From: Kluyvera sp047971185
Lineage (GTDB): Bacteria > Pseudomonadota > Gammaproteobacteria > Enterobacterales > Enterobacteriaceae
Direction of reading: 5' to 3'
NCBI RefSeq assembly: GCF_047971185.1
Contig: NZ_JBKDZH010000033.1
Coordinates: 62,001 to 126,000, forward strand
DNA: 64,000 bases
The notes under the pieces were generated by a model. It had not been told where the DNA came from. It saw only the letters and a program-made list of their open reading frames with translations, and did not search any database. The number at the start of each line of letters is the position of its first letter. Position 1 is the first letter of the stretch. Both the position numbers and the translations under genes were made by a program. Shown one piece after another: positions 25,460 to 34,281 of this stretch.

Positions 25460-26632
25460 CTAGCGTAGGGTCCGTATGGCGGCGGTCAGACGCTCGACGC
25501 CTTGTTCCAGCTTCACGCGCGGGCAGCCCGCGTTCAGACGGATAAATCCGTTGCCTTCCTCGCCGTAGGTATAGCCGGGCATAATCGCTACTTTCTGCTG
25601 TTTGATCAGCACCTCCTGCAGCTGGCGGTCGTCAATCTGTAGTGGACGTAAATCAATCCACGCCAGATAGGTGGCCTGAGGCATTTGCCATTGCAGCTCC
25701 GGGAAGGCGGCGTTCAGGGTTTGCTGAATATAGCGCATATTGCCCTGCAAATAGTCGCGCAGCGCGTCCAGCCAGGGTTCGCCTTGCTGATAGGCGGCAA
25801 TATGGGCGACCAGCGCCGGTACCGACGGGGAAGAGAGCCCGTCGCGGCTTTTAAGCGCGTTGAGGTAATCGTTGCGCGCGCCTTCGTCATCAATCAACCC
25901 ATATGCGCCGGTAAAGGCGGGAATATTGAAACTTTTAGAGCCCGAAGTGAACAGCGCCCACGGCCCTTGCGCCACGTCGCACCACGGAATGTGCTGATGC
26001 TCGCCCCAGGTCATGTCCATATGGATCTCATCGCTAATCACCCGTACATCATGCTTCGCACACAGGGCGGCCATGGTCTGTAGCTCTTCGCGCGTCCACA
26101 CTTTACCGGTCGGGTTCTGTGGGCTGCACAGTAACAGCACGCGGTTATGCGGCTGAGCCAGCGCGGCCTCCAGCTTCGTCATATCACAGAACCATTCACC
26201 GTCCTGTTTCTCCAGCGCAACGCCGACGACCTGACGCTGGTTGCCTTCAATCGTTTTAAAGAACGCGTCATAGGCCGGAGTGTGAACCACGATACCGTCG
26301 CCGGGGTTGGACCATTGGCGGATCATCTCGGCAACCATGTAGATAACCGACGGCCCGTAAACGATGCTCTCGGTGTTGATGGCGCTGTGGAAGCGATGGG
26401 CGTACCAGTGGGCGATGGCGGGAAGAAACTGGTCGTTCTTCCAGCGGCTGTAGCCAAATACGCCGTGGGATAAACGCGTGCTCAGGGCATCAAGAATGCA
26501 GGGTGCGGTGGCGAAGTCCATATCCGAAATGGTAAACGGCAGCAGATCGGCGTCGCCGAAACGGTCGGCAACATAATCCCACTGCGTGCACCAGGTACCA
26601 TGCCGGTCAATCACCGTTGAGAAATCAAACAT
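25460..26632 (-). CDS. malY: MalY, PLP-dependent cystathionine beta-lyase
   Basis: The 390-residue fold-type I aminotransferase-like enzyme has its PLP lysine in FTSGSKSFNIP near residue 233, plus the VISDEIHMDM and LLCSPQNPTGKVW motifs. E. coli MalY has cystathionine beta-lyase activity and also represses maltose genes by binding MalT. It is the second gene of malXY. A strong intercistronic hairpin (26667-26693) separates it from malX only if transcription is leftward from malX: malX lies between its promoter and malI, so note that malY is downstream here by coordinate but read after its own leader. Start ATG at 26632 follows GTGAGGATC. Confidence 0.93.
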   Translation of the reverse strand: MFDFSTVIDRHGTWCTQWDYVADRFGDADLLPFTISDMDFATAPCILDALSTRLSHGVFGYSRWKNDQFLPAIAHWYAHRFHSAINTESIVYGPSVIYMVAEMIRQWSNPGDGIVVHTPAYDAFFKTIEGNQRQVVGVALEKQDGEWFCDMTKLEAALAQPHNRVLLLCSPQNPTGKVWTREELQTMAALCAKHDVRVISDEIHMDMTWGEHQHIPWCDVAQGPWALFTSGSKSFNIPAFTGAYGLIDDEGARNDYLNALKSRDGLSSPSVPALVAHIAAYQQGEPWLDALRDYLQGNMRYIQQTLNAAFPELQWQMPQATYLAWIDLRPLQIDDRQLQEVLIKQQKVAIMPGYTYGEEGNGFIRLNAGCPRVKLEQGVERLTAAIRTLR

Positions 26633-26666
26633 GTGAGGATCCTAACGAAGAGAAGAGGTGAGATAG

Positions 26667-26693
26667 TTTGCCCCCGTTACGAACGGGGGCAAA
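26667..26693 (-). repeat. Perfect hairpin between malX and malY
   Basis: TTTGCCCCCGTT (26667-26678) and AACGGGGGCAAA (26682-26693) form a 12-base-pair perfect stem with a three-base loop in the 66-base gap between malX and malY. The minus-strand sequence after the stem is CTATCTCACC, without a T-tract, so it is better suited to mRNA stabilisation or partial termination inside the operon than to full termination. Confidence 0.7.
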
Positions 26694-26698
26694 ATGGT

Positions 26699-28291
26699 TT
26701 ACGCCTGTACGGTATTCATCAGTACCGACATTTCATCCTTAACCGACTGTACCTGCGGGCCAATCACCACCTGCAGGTTGTGCTGATTGAGTTTAACGAC
26801 GCCAATGGCACGGTTAGCCTTCAGCGTGTCGACATCCACTTTATCCATATCGCTGACCGACAGACGCAGGCGCGTGATGCAGTTGTCGAGTGAAACGATG
26901 TTCTCTGCGCCGCCCAGTGCCGCCAGGATTGCCGGCACGTTGTAGCCAGATTTACCGGTCACACCGCTTGTGGCCTGCTCCGCGGCCGGCGCGGTGTCGA
27001 TATCGCGACCCGGGGTTTTGATGTTAAAGCGCACGATAGCGAAGCGGAAAATCGCGTAGTACACGGCAAACCAGACCGCCGCAACCACCGGTACCAGATA
27101 CCACTTGGTAGACAGACCGTGCAGGATACCGAACACCACGAAGTCGATGATATTGCCGTCGGTGTTGCCGATGGTGACGCCCAGAATCGCCATCATGGTG
27201 AAGCCCAGACCGGTCAGCAGCGCGTGAATGACGTACAGCACCGGCGCCACGAACAGGAACAGGAATTCCAGCGGTTCGGTGGTGCCGCCGACCACGCAGG
27301 CGATAACGCCGGAAATCAGCAGCCCTTTAATTTTATGACGGTTCTCTGGACGCGCACAGTGGTACATCGCCAGCGCGGCGCCCGGCATGCCGCCGAGGAA
27401 GGCCGGCATTTTGCCCTGTGACAGGAAGCGCGTCGCGCTTTCGGAGAAGCCGTGCGTCGTCGGGCAGCTCAGCTGCGCCTGGAAAATAGTCAGCGCGCCG
27501 CTGACGCTGTGACCGCAGACGTCCATGGTGCCGCCCGCTTCGGTAAAGCGAATCAGCGCCACCAGAATATGGTGCAGACCGAACGGCAGCAGCAGGCGTT
27601 CGCCGGTACCAAAAATCATCGGGCCAAAGTCGCCGGCGCTGTTGATCACGTGACCCAGCGCGTTGATGCCCATGGCGAAAATCGGCCACACCAGCGGAAT
27701 TGCCAGACCGACCAGGCCCAGTACGACGGTGGTGATAATCGGCACGAAGCGGGTGCCGCCGAAGAAGGCCAGCGCGTCCGGCAGACGGATGGTGTGGAAG
27801 CGTTCATGCAGCATCCACACGATGATCCCGCAGATGACCGCGCCGAGGATCCCGGTGTCGATAGATTGAATGCCGATAATATTCTGAATGTTATTGGCTT
27901 TCAGAATCGCCGCGTCGGTGGTGGGCAGAATGCCTTTCGCCGTCAGCCAGAAGTTAACGGCCAGGTTCATGACCGCGTAGCCGACGAAACCGGCGAAGGC
28001 GGCAACGCCTTTATTATCGCGGGCCAGCCCCAGTGGGATGGCGATACAGAACATCACCGGCAGGAAGCTAAAGGCGAACGAACCGACTTTACTCATCCAG
28101 ATAAAGAGCGCCTGCAGGAACGGCGTATCGAGCCAGGGCAGCAGCGTAATGACGTCATGGCTGCTTAATGAGCTGCCGATGCCGAGCATAATCCCACAGA
28201 AGGAGAGCAGCGCAACCGGCAGCATAAAGGTTTTGCCAAGCTGCTGGAAGAACTCCCAGAGGGTGACTTTGGGTGCGGTTTTTGCCGTCAT
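26699..28291 (-). CDS. malX: PTS permease MalX (EIICB)
   Basis: The 530-residue protein has an N-terminal EIIC membrane domain of the glucose/maltose family (GTGERLLLPFGLHHILVALI near residue 215, GGTTEPLEFLFLFVAPVLY near residue 320) and a C-terminal EIIB domain whose phosphorylated cysteine lies in VSLDNCITRLRLSV near residue 470. It can take up glucose and maltose in E. coli, though its natural substrate is unclear. There is no EIIA domain. Start 28291 (MTAKTAPKVTLW) matches E. coli; an ATG 14 codons upstream is not supported. MalI operators lie upstream. Confidence 0.95.
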   Translation of the reverse strand: MTAKTAPKVTLWEFFQQLGKTFMLPVALLSFCGIMLGIGSSLSSHDVITLLPWLDTPFLQALFIWMSKVGSFAFSFLPVMFCIAIPLGLARDNKGVAAFAGFVGYAVMNLAVNFWLTAKGILPTTDAAILKANNIQNIIGIQSIDTGILGAVICGIIVWMLHERFHTIRLPDALAFFGGTRFVPIITTVVLGLVGLAIPLVWPIFAMGINALGHVINSAGDFGPMIFGTGERLLLPFGLHHILVALIRFTEAGGTMDVCGHSVSGALTIFQAQLSCPTTHGFSESATRFLSQGKMPAFLGGMPGAALAMYHCARPENRHKIKGLLISGVIACVVGGTTEPLEFLFLFVAPVLYVIHALLTGLGFTMMAILGVTIGNTDGNIIDFVVFGILHGLSTKWYLVPVVAAVWFAVYYAIFRFAIVRFNIKTPGRDIDTAPAAEQATSGVTGKSGYNVPAILAALGGAENIVSLDNCITRLRLSVSDMDKVDVDTLKANRAIGVVKLNQHNLQVVIGPQVQSVKDEMSVLMNTVQA

Positions 28292-28343
28292 GAAACGACT
28301 CCTTATCCTGAAAAAAGGGTTTCTTTGAATCACGGGACAGGAA

Positions 28344-28359
28344 GATAAAACGTTTTACC
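28344..28359. promoter_or_regulatory. MalI operator on the malX side
   Basis: GATAAAACGTTTTACC is the MalI palindrome with two bases changed at one end. It lies 53 bases upstream of the malX start, where MalI would block the malXY promoter. Confidence 0.8.
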
Positions 28360-28422
28360 ATTTTTTAGTGAGAAACAAATCACAAAAGCAAGTGATAATA
28401 CAGTTTATAAAGTATATCCATT

Positions 28423-28438
28423 GATAAAACGTTTTATC
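28423..28438. promoter_or_regulatory. MalI operator on the malI side
   Basis: GATAAAACGTTTTATC is a perfect 16-base palindrome and the known MalI recognition sequence. It lies 30 bases upstream of the malI start, consistent with autoregulation. Confidence 0.88.
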
Positions 28439-28467
28439 TCGTAAGCAGAAGGAGTCGCGCAGGAGCT

Positions 28468-29496
28468 ATGGCGATTGCAAAGAAAGTCACCATTAACGAT
28501 GTTGCGCTGGCGGCAGGCGTCTCTGTCAGCACCGTCTCGCTGGTCCTGAGCGGCAAGGGGCGAATCTCGTCGGCAACGGGCGAGCGGGTGTATCAGGCGA
28601 TTGATCAGCTGGGATTTGTGCGTAACCGCCAGGCGGTGTCGTTGCGCGGTGGGCAAACGGGAGTGATTGGCCTGATTGTCGGCGACCTCTCATCGCCGTT
28701 TTATGCGGAGCTTACGGCGGGCATGACCGCGGCGCTGGAGTCACAGGGCAAAATGGTCTTTCTCACCCAGGGCGGCAAACGCGGCGAGCAGATGCTCCAG
28801 CGCTTCGATGCCCTGGTCTCACAGGGGGTCGACGGCGTAGTCATTGCCGGTTCGGTCGATCGGGCGGCGGAGCTACGGGCGAAGGCGACGGAAACCGGCA
28901 CGCCGCTGGTGTTTGCCTCGCGCGCAAGCTATCTCGACGAGGTGGATATTATTCGCCCGGACAATATGCAGGCCGCCCAACTGGTGACCGAGCATCTGAT
29001 TCGTCGCGGTCATCAGCGTATTGCCTGGCTAGGCGGGCAAAGTTCGTCGCTGACGCGCGCGGAGCGGGTAGGCGGCTACTGCGCCACGCTCATCAAGTAC
29101 GGCCTGCCGTTTCACAGCGATTGGGTGCTGGAGTGCGAGTCCAGCCAGAAACAGGCGGCGGAAGCCATTACCGGCCTGCTGCGCCATAACCCGACCATTT
29201 CGGCGGTGCTGTGCTACAACAGCGTGATAGCCATGGGGGCGTGGTTCGGCCTGATGCGCGCGGGTAGGCAGAGCGGGGAAGACAGCGTCGAGAGCTATTT
29301 TGAACAGCGCGTGGCGCTGGCGGCATTTGCGGACGTGCCGGAAGCGGCGCTGGACGACGTCCCGCTGACCTGGGTCACTACCCCCGCGCGGGAAATGGGC
29401 CACAGCGTGGCCGAGCGTATTTTACAGCGTATTGATACCGGTCAGGGGGCGGCGCGGAATCTGATTATGCCGCCGCGGCTGGTGGCGCGGAAATAA
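28468..29496 (+). CDS. malI: MalI, LacI-family repressor of malXY
   Basis: The 342-residue regulator has an N-terminal LacI-type helix-turn-helix (VTINDVALAAGVSVSTVSLV) with hinge, then a periplasmic-binding-protein-like sensor domain (GLIVGDLSSPFYAELTAGM; MPPRLVAR at the C-terminus). AGGAG lies just before the ATG. It is divergent from malXY, and two MalI operators occupy the 176-base gap. It matches E. coli MalI over its whole length. Confidence 0.95.
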   Translation: MAIAKKVTINDVALAAGVSVSTVSLVLSGKGRISSATGERVYQAIDQLGFVRNRQAVSLRGGQTGVIGLIVGDLSSPFYAELTAGMTAALESQGKMVFLTQGGKRGEQMLQRFDALVSQGVDGVVIAGSVDRAAELRAKATETGTPLVFASRASYLDEVDIIRPDNMQAAQLVTEHLIRRGHQRIAWLGGQSSSLTRAERVGGYCATLIKYGLPFHSDWVLECESSQKQAAEAITGLLRHNPTISAVLCYNSVIAMGAWFGLMRAGRQSGEDSVESYFEQRVALAAFADVPEAALDDVPLTWVTTPAREMGHSVAERILQRIDTGQGAARNLIMPPRLVARK

Positions 29497-29499
29497 CAA

Positions 29500-29523
29500 A
29501 AAGCCCCTCATCGAGGGGCTTGT
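29500..29523 (-). terminator. Terminator between malI and ydgA
   Basis: AGCCCCTC (29502-29509) pairs with GAGGGGCT (29513-29520) with a three-base loop. On the minus strand it is followed by TTTTTG, so it chiefly ends ydgA; on the plus strand only TTGTC follows, which gives weak support for malI. Confidence 0.85.
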
Positions 29524-29545
29524 CATTTGCGAGAATGACTGACGA

Positions 29546-31057
29546 TTACGGTGCCGGTACGATAGCCGGTGCTTCCGGATCGGCCAGCGTAGGGATCCCG
29601 AACATACCGACGAAATCCTCTAGCGGCATTTTCTGCCCGTTCAGCGTGACCTGACCTGCGGCGTACTGCAGGCTGCTGGTGATAGCGTCATCCTGCGTGG
29701 TGGTGAGGCGGAACATCTGGCCCATCGCCGCCAGCCCCTGTACCTGCTGTTTGGCCAGTTTAGCCGCTTCATCCTGCTGATAACCTTCCAGCTGGGCGAC
29801 CTGAGTCATCAGTTCGGTGGCCATGTCGGTCGGAATGACGAGCTTCGCGTCCAGCGACTTCACGCCGCGGTCAACCTGCTGCGCCAGCGTCTGCGCTTCG
29901 CCGGTGGCCTGCGCCGGATCTTTCAGCGCCAGCGACAGGTTCAGCGAACTTTCGCCTTTCGCGTTTTTCCAGCTCAGCGGTGACAGTGTCACAACAGGGT
30001 CGCCTTTCAGCAACAGCGGCAGCGAGCTGAACAGGGCATCCACCGCTTTCTGCTGGTAGACTTCCGGATTCTGTGCCAGATCCGGCTGTGCCATCAGCGC
30101 TTGCGTTTTCGCCTGATACTGCTGGCTGAACTGGTGCATCGCCACGCCGTCAATGCCGTCAACTTTCAGCGTCAGCTGGCCGCTGCCGAAATCTTTATTT
30201 TGCAGCTTCAGGCTGTTGAGCGTGTAGTCTAACTGGCTGTTGATCTTTTTGCCGTCGGCGGTCAGCTCGGACTTACCGGCAATACGCATACCGTTCAGTT
30301 CAGCCAGCTCTTTTCCTTCCACGGCAATGGCGAGTCGCTCGACGCTCAGGTTCTGGTCACCGATGCGCTCATCAAAGGTGGTGAGCTTGCTGGAACCGTC
30401 GGTTTTCAGATCGTTGAAAGTGAACTGCACTTTCTGATCGTATTCGTTCACCGCGTTCACCTGGCCGCTTTTCGCTTCACCGGTCAGTGACACCAGGCTG
30501 CCCTGGCTGTCGGCAGAGAGCAGGAACTCACCGCCGCTAAAGGTCACCTTATCGGTCTCTTTTTCGTAATCCAGCGGCTTAAGCGAGATGGCGGAGGCGG
30601 TATCGCCGTTGTAGCTAATACGGGTGTTGATATCAAACGGCGACTGCCCTTTGGCGATATCAAACAGCGGTTTGGTGACGTCATTGTTAACCAGCACCGT
30701 GTTAACCGATGCCATCGCCGGGACCAGGTTGAAGGATTTCAGCGACGCCAGCGGGAAAGGACCGTGGCTGACGTTTTCGTCCAGCAGCACGCTCTGGCCC
30801 GGCTTCAGCCATGAGTTTTGCGCCCCGGCCAGCGGTTTGACGACCATTTTCAGCTGGCTGCTGAACACGCCGCGCTGGTAATCCTGGTAGCTCAGTTCAA
30901 GGCCCGCTTCCGGCGCGTTCAGCTTCAGCTGCGCGTTGGCCTGCGCCACCATTTCGGCGATACGTGATTCAAGCTGTTTACCCGTGTACCAGGATCCCGC
31001 TGTCCAGATAACCCCTAAAGCGACAATGACACCTGCAGCAACCCGCGTTTTTTTCAT
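29546..31057 (-). CDS. ydgA: YdgA, DUF945 family protein
   Basis: The 503-residue product has an N-terminal membrane anchor or uncleaved signal (VAAGVIVALGVIWTAGSWYT) and a long periplasmic part of the DUF945/YdgA family. It matches E. coli YdgA throughout, including NDLKTDGSSKLTTFDE and QLEGYQQDEAAKLAKQQ. The family has an AsmA-like beta-rich makeup; E. coli YdgA has been reported at the inner membrane, and its role is not settled. It ends with VPAP and is followed by a terminator. Confidence 0.9.
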   Translation of the reverse strand: MKKTRVAAGVIVALGVIWTAGSWYTGKQLESRIAEMVAQANAQLKLNAPEAGLELSYQDYQRGVFSSQLKMVVKPLAGAQNSWLKPGQSVLLDENVSHGPFPLASLKSFNLVPAMASVNTVLVNNDVTKPLFDIAKGQSPFDINTRISYNGDTASAISLKPLDYEKETDKVTFSGGEFLLSADSQGSLVSLTGEAKSGQVNAVNEYDQKVQFTFNDLKTDGSSKLTTFDERIGDQNLSVERLAIAVEGKELAELNGMRIAGKSELTADGKKINSQLDYTLNSLKLQNKDFGSGQLTLKVDGIDGVAMHQFSQQYQAKTQALMAQPDLAQNPEVYQQKAVDALFSSLPLLLKGDPVVTLSPLSWKNAKGESSLNLSLALKDPAQATGEAQTLAQQVDRGVKSLDAKLVIPTDMATELMTQVAQLEGYQQDEAAKLAKQQVQGLAAMGQMFRLTTTQDDAITSSLQYAAGQVTLNGQKMPLEDFVGMFGIPTLADPEAPAIVPAP

Positions 31058-31155
31058 CGTATTTGTCCATAAAAATGAAACCAGGCGATAAGGCCGCCTA
31101 GTTAAGTCATAAGGCTATGTCAAAGAGTAGCAAGCCTGTCCACAAACTTCAGTAT

Positions 31156-32334
31156 TTACTTTAACTTATTATATACACGCGCTAAACGGCCGCTGCCGCT
31201 CACCTGCACAGGCGACTCATTGGCGGCCACGAACGCAGATTCACCCGGTTTTAGCACCAGACGCTGGTCGTTTTTGCTCAGCACCGACTCGCCGTCGACG
31301 CAGAAGACAATGGCCGCGCCGTCCTGGGCGAGGCTGGCCTCTTCAGCGGCCAGGTCGTGCAGGGAGAAGGCAAAATCATCGACCGGGATCGGGAAATCCA
31401 GCTCGGCGCCGCGCTGTGCGGGCTGGGTGAGCAGTTCGTTGGCCGGTTTGGCGGTGAATTTCACGTTGGCGACCAGTTCCGGGATATCAATGTATTTCGG
31501 CGTCAGGCCCGCGCGCAGCACGTTGTCGGAGTTGGCCATCACTTCCAGACCGGTGCCGCGCAGATAGGCGTGCGGGGTTTCGGCGAACAGGAACATTGCA
31601 TCGCCCGGGTTCAGCTTCACGATGTTCAGCAGCAGCGGGGAGAACAGGCCGCTATCGTCCGGATAGAACTCGGCAATCAGGCGGATAGCTTCCCAGGCGT
31701 CGCCTTGCTGAGTTTCCAGCGCGCTTCGCAGCACGCGCAGAGCGTGGGCTTTTTCTTCGCCCTGCATATTCAGCAGCCCGGCGAAGAGGGCGCTGAGGCG
31801 TTCGCTGGTCGGCTCGGCGATAAACTGGCCGATCAGCGGACTGGCGTCGGCCACCGGCGCGAGCAGCGCCGCGATGTCAGCGAACTCGCGGAAGGCGTTC
31901 ATTGCCAGGAACGGCGTCAGGGCAAAAACCAGCTCCGGCTTGTGATTCGGATCTTTGTAGTTACGCTCGGCCGCGTCCAGCGGGATACCCGCCGCGTTTT
32001 CTTTGGCAAAACCGACTTCCGCGGCCGTTTTGCTCGGATGCACCTGAATAGAGAGCGGCTGCGCGGCGCAAAGCACCTTGAACAGGTAAGGGAGCTCGCC
32101 AAAACGCGCGGCGACGTTTTCGCCCAGCAGCGCGACCTTGTCGGCATCAATTACCTCACGCAGTGAATGTACGGATCCTTCGCTATCGGTTATCTTTGAG
32201 CTGCTTTTCGGGTGCGCGCCCATCCACAGTTCCGCCATGGGCAGACCGTCAGGATTGGCCATTCCGTAGAGTTCCGTTAACGCAGTTTTGCTGCCCCAGG
32301 CATAGTTTTGCACTGAGTTGATGAGTTTTTGCAT
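31156..32334 (-). CDS. manA: Mannose-6-phosphate isomerase
   Basis: The 392-residue type I zinc enzyme interconverts mannose-6-phosphate and fructose-6-phosphate. It has SIQVHPSK near residue 97 (zinc ligands Gln and His), the HKPELVFAL segment near residue 132 with the conserved glutamate ligand, and the signature FLFAETPHAYLRGTGLEVMA near residue 250. An ATG at 32334 gives MQKLINSVQNYAWG as in E. coli; six codons upstream is an alternative in-frame start. It is divergent from fumA. Confidence 0.96.
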   Translation of the reverse strand: MQKLINSVQNYAWGSKTALTELYGMANPDGLPMAELWMGAHPKSSSKITDSEGSVHSLREVIDADKVALLGENVAARFGELPYLFKVLCAAQPLSIQVHPSKTAAEVGFAKENAAGIPLDAAERNYKDPNHKPELVFALTPFLAMNAFREFADIAALLAPVADASPLIGQFIAEPTSERLSALFAGLLNMQGEEKAHALRVLRSALETQQGDAWEAIRLIAEFYPDDSGLFSPLLLNIVKLNPGDAMFLFAETPHAYLRGTGLEVMANSDNVLRAGLTPKYIDIPELVANVKFTAKPANELLTQPAQRGAELDFPIPVDDFAFSLHDLAAEEASLAQDGAAIVFCVDGESVLSKNDQRLVLKPGESAFVAANESPVQVSGSGRLARVYNKLK

Positions 32335-32533
32335 TATCAAGCCCTGTTTCAATGTGGATTCTTTGCGACGTATTAAAGCAAAAAAATGCGCTGTCGTATC
32401 CTCAAGAAATAAAAAGTCGTACTAGTCTCAGTTTTTGTTAAAAAATTGTGTACGATAGGGTAACTCGCTTTTAACCTGGGCAAATGGATAGACTGCCCTT
32501 CACCACATCATCAAAGCAGTAAGTGAGAGCACA

Positions 32534-34180
32534 ATGTCGAATAAACCTTTTTATTATCAGGATCCTTTTCCGTTAAAAAAGGACGAAACCGAATATTATC
32601 TGTTGAGTAACGACTACGTTTCCGTCGCAGAATTTGAAGGGCAGGAAGTCCTCAAAGTTGCCCCGCAAGCGCTGACGCTTCTCGCCAAACATGCCTTCCA
32701 CGACGCCTCCTTTATGCTCCGCCCCGCGCACCAGCAGCAGGTGGCCGACATCCTGAACGACCCGGAAGCCAGCGAAAACGACAAGTACGTGGCACTGCAG
32801 TTCCTGCGTAACTCCGACATCGCGGCAAAAGGCATTCTGCCCACCTGCCAGGACACCGGCACCGCCATTATTATGGGCAAGAAGGGCCAGCGCGTCTGGA
32901 CCGGCGGCGGCGATGAAGCGGCGCTGGCGCGCGGCGTCTACGACACCTTTATCGAAGACAACCTGCGCTATTCGCAGAACGCCCCGCTGGATATGTACAA
33001 AGAGGTCAACACCGGCACCAACCTGCCGGCGCAGATTGACCTTTACAGCGTGGACGGCGATGAATACAAATTCCTGTGCATCGCGAAAGGTGGCGGCTCG
33101 GCGAACAAAACCTATCTGTACCAGGAAACCAAGGCGCTGATCACCCCGGCGAAGCTGAAAAACTACCTGGTGGAGAAGATGCGTACCCTGGGCACCGCGG
33201 CCTGTCCGCCGTACCACATTGCGTTTGTGATTGGCGGCACGTCCGCTGAAGCCACGCTGAAAACCGTCAAGCTGGCCTCGACCAAATACTATGATGGGTT
33301 GCCGACCGAAGGTAACGAGCACGGTCAGGCGTTCCGTGATGTCCAGCTGGAAAAGGAACTGCTGGAAGAGGCGCAGAACCTGGGGCTTGGCGCACAGTTT
33401 GGCGGTAAATACTTCGCCCACGATATTCGCGTGGTGCGCCTGCCGCGTCACGGCGCGTCCTGCCCGGTGGGGATGGGCGTTTCCTGCTCGGCCGACCGTA
33501 ACATCAAGGCCAAAATTAACCGCCACGGTATCTGGATCGAGAAGCTGGAGAGCAACCCGGGTAAATATATCCCGGAATCGCTGCGTAAAGCCGGTGAAGG
33601 TGAAGCGGTGAAGGTTGACCTCAATCGTCCGATGAGCGAGATCCTCAAACAGCTGTCGCAGTATCCGGTCTCGACGCGTCTGTCGCTCAGCGGCACGATC
33701 ATCGTCGGGCGCGACATTGCCCACGCCAAGCTGAAAGAGCGGATGGACAAAGGCGAAGGCCTGCCGCAGTACATTAAAGATCACCCGATCTACTACGCGG
33801 GCCCGGCGAAGACTCCGGAAGGTTATGCCTCTGGCTCCCTCGGCCCGACCACCGCAGGGCGTATGGACTCCTACGTCGATCAGCTGCAGTCGGAAGGCGG
33901 CAGCATGATCATGCTGGCAAAAGGCAACCGTAGCCAGCAGGTGACCGACGCTTGCCACAAGCACGGCGGTTTCTACCTCGGCAGCATCGGCGGCCCGGCG
34001 GCGGTGCTGGCGCAAAGCAGCATCAAGAGCCTCGAGTGCGTTGAGTACCCGGAGCTGGGGATGGAAGCTATCTGGAAAATTGAAGTGGAAGACTTCCCGG
34101 CGTTCATCCTGGTGGATGACAAAGGAAACGACTTCTTCCAGCAGATTCAGGCGTCACAGTGCGCCCGCTGCGTGAAGTAA
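32534..34180 (+). CDS. fumA: Fumarate hydratase class I, aerobic
   Basis: The 548-residue 4Fe-4S hydratase interconverts fumarate and malate in the TCA cycle. The cluster cysteines are Cys105 in LPTCQDTG and those in TAACPPYHI and GVSCSADRN. The C-terminal domain carries GPTTAGRMDSYV and GAEA-type IGGPAAVLAQSS motifs. GAGAG lies just upstream of the ATG. It precedes fumC, with a strong terminator between them, as in E. coli where fumA and fumC can be transcribed together or apart. Confidence 0.97.
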   Translation: MSNKPFYYQDPFPLKKDETEYYLLSNDYVSVAEFEGQEVLKVAPQALTLLAKHAFHDASFMLRPAHQQQVADILNDPEASENDKYVALQFLRNSDIAAKGILPTCQDTGTAIIMGKKGQRVWTGGGDEAALARGVYDTFIEDNLRYSQNAPLDMYKEVNTGTNLPAQIDLYSVDGDEYKFLCIAKGGGSANKTYLYQETKALITPAKLKNYLVEKMRTLGTAACPPYHIAFVIGGTSAEATLKTVKLASTKYYDGLPTEGNEHGQAFRDVQLEKELLEEAQNLGLGAQFGGKYFAHDIRVVRLPRHGASCPVGMGVSCSADRNIKAKINRHGIWIEKLESNPGKYIPESLRKAGEGEAVKVDLNRPMSEILKQLSQYPVSTRLSLSGTIIVGRDIAHAKLKERMDKGEGLPQYIKDHPIYYAGPAKTPEGYASGSLGPTTAGRMDSYVDQLQSEGGSMIMLAKGNRSQQVTDACHKHGGFYLGSIGGPAAVLAQSSIKSLECVEYPELGMEAIWKIEVEDFPAFILVDDKGNDFFQQIQASQCARCVK

Positions 34181-34186
34181 TCTTTT

Positions 34187-34209
34187 ACCGCCCTTCGGGG
34201 CGGTTTTTA
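34187..34209 (+). terminator. Rho-independent terminator after fumA
   Basis: ACCGCCC (34187-34193), loop TTCG, GGGCGGT (34198-34204), then TTTTT. This is a classic UUCG-loop terminator between fumA and fumC. Confidence 0.93.
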
Positions 34210-34281
34210 TTTGCACCATACTTATCTTAGCCTGCCTGAGCACTGTCAGTTCACAATCACTTTGAATTCAAGGAGAAAGTA

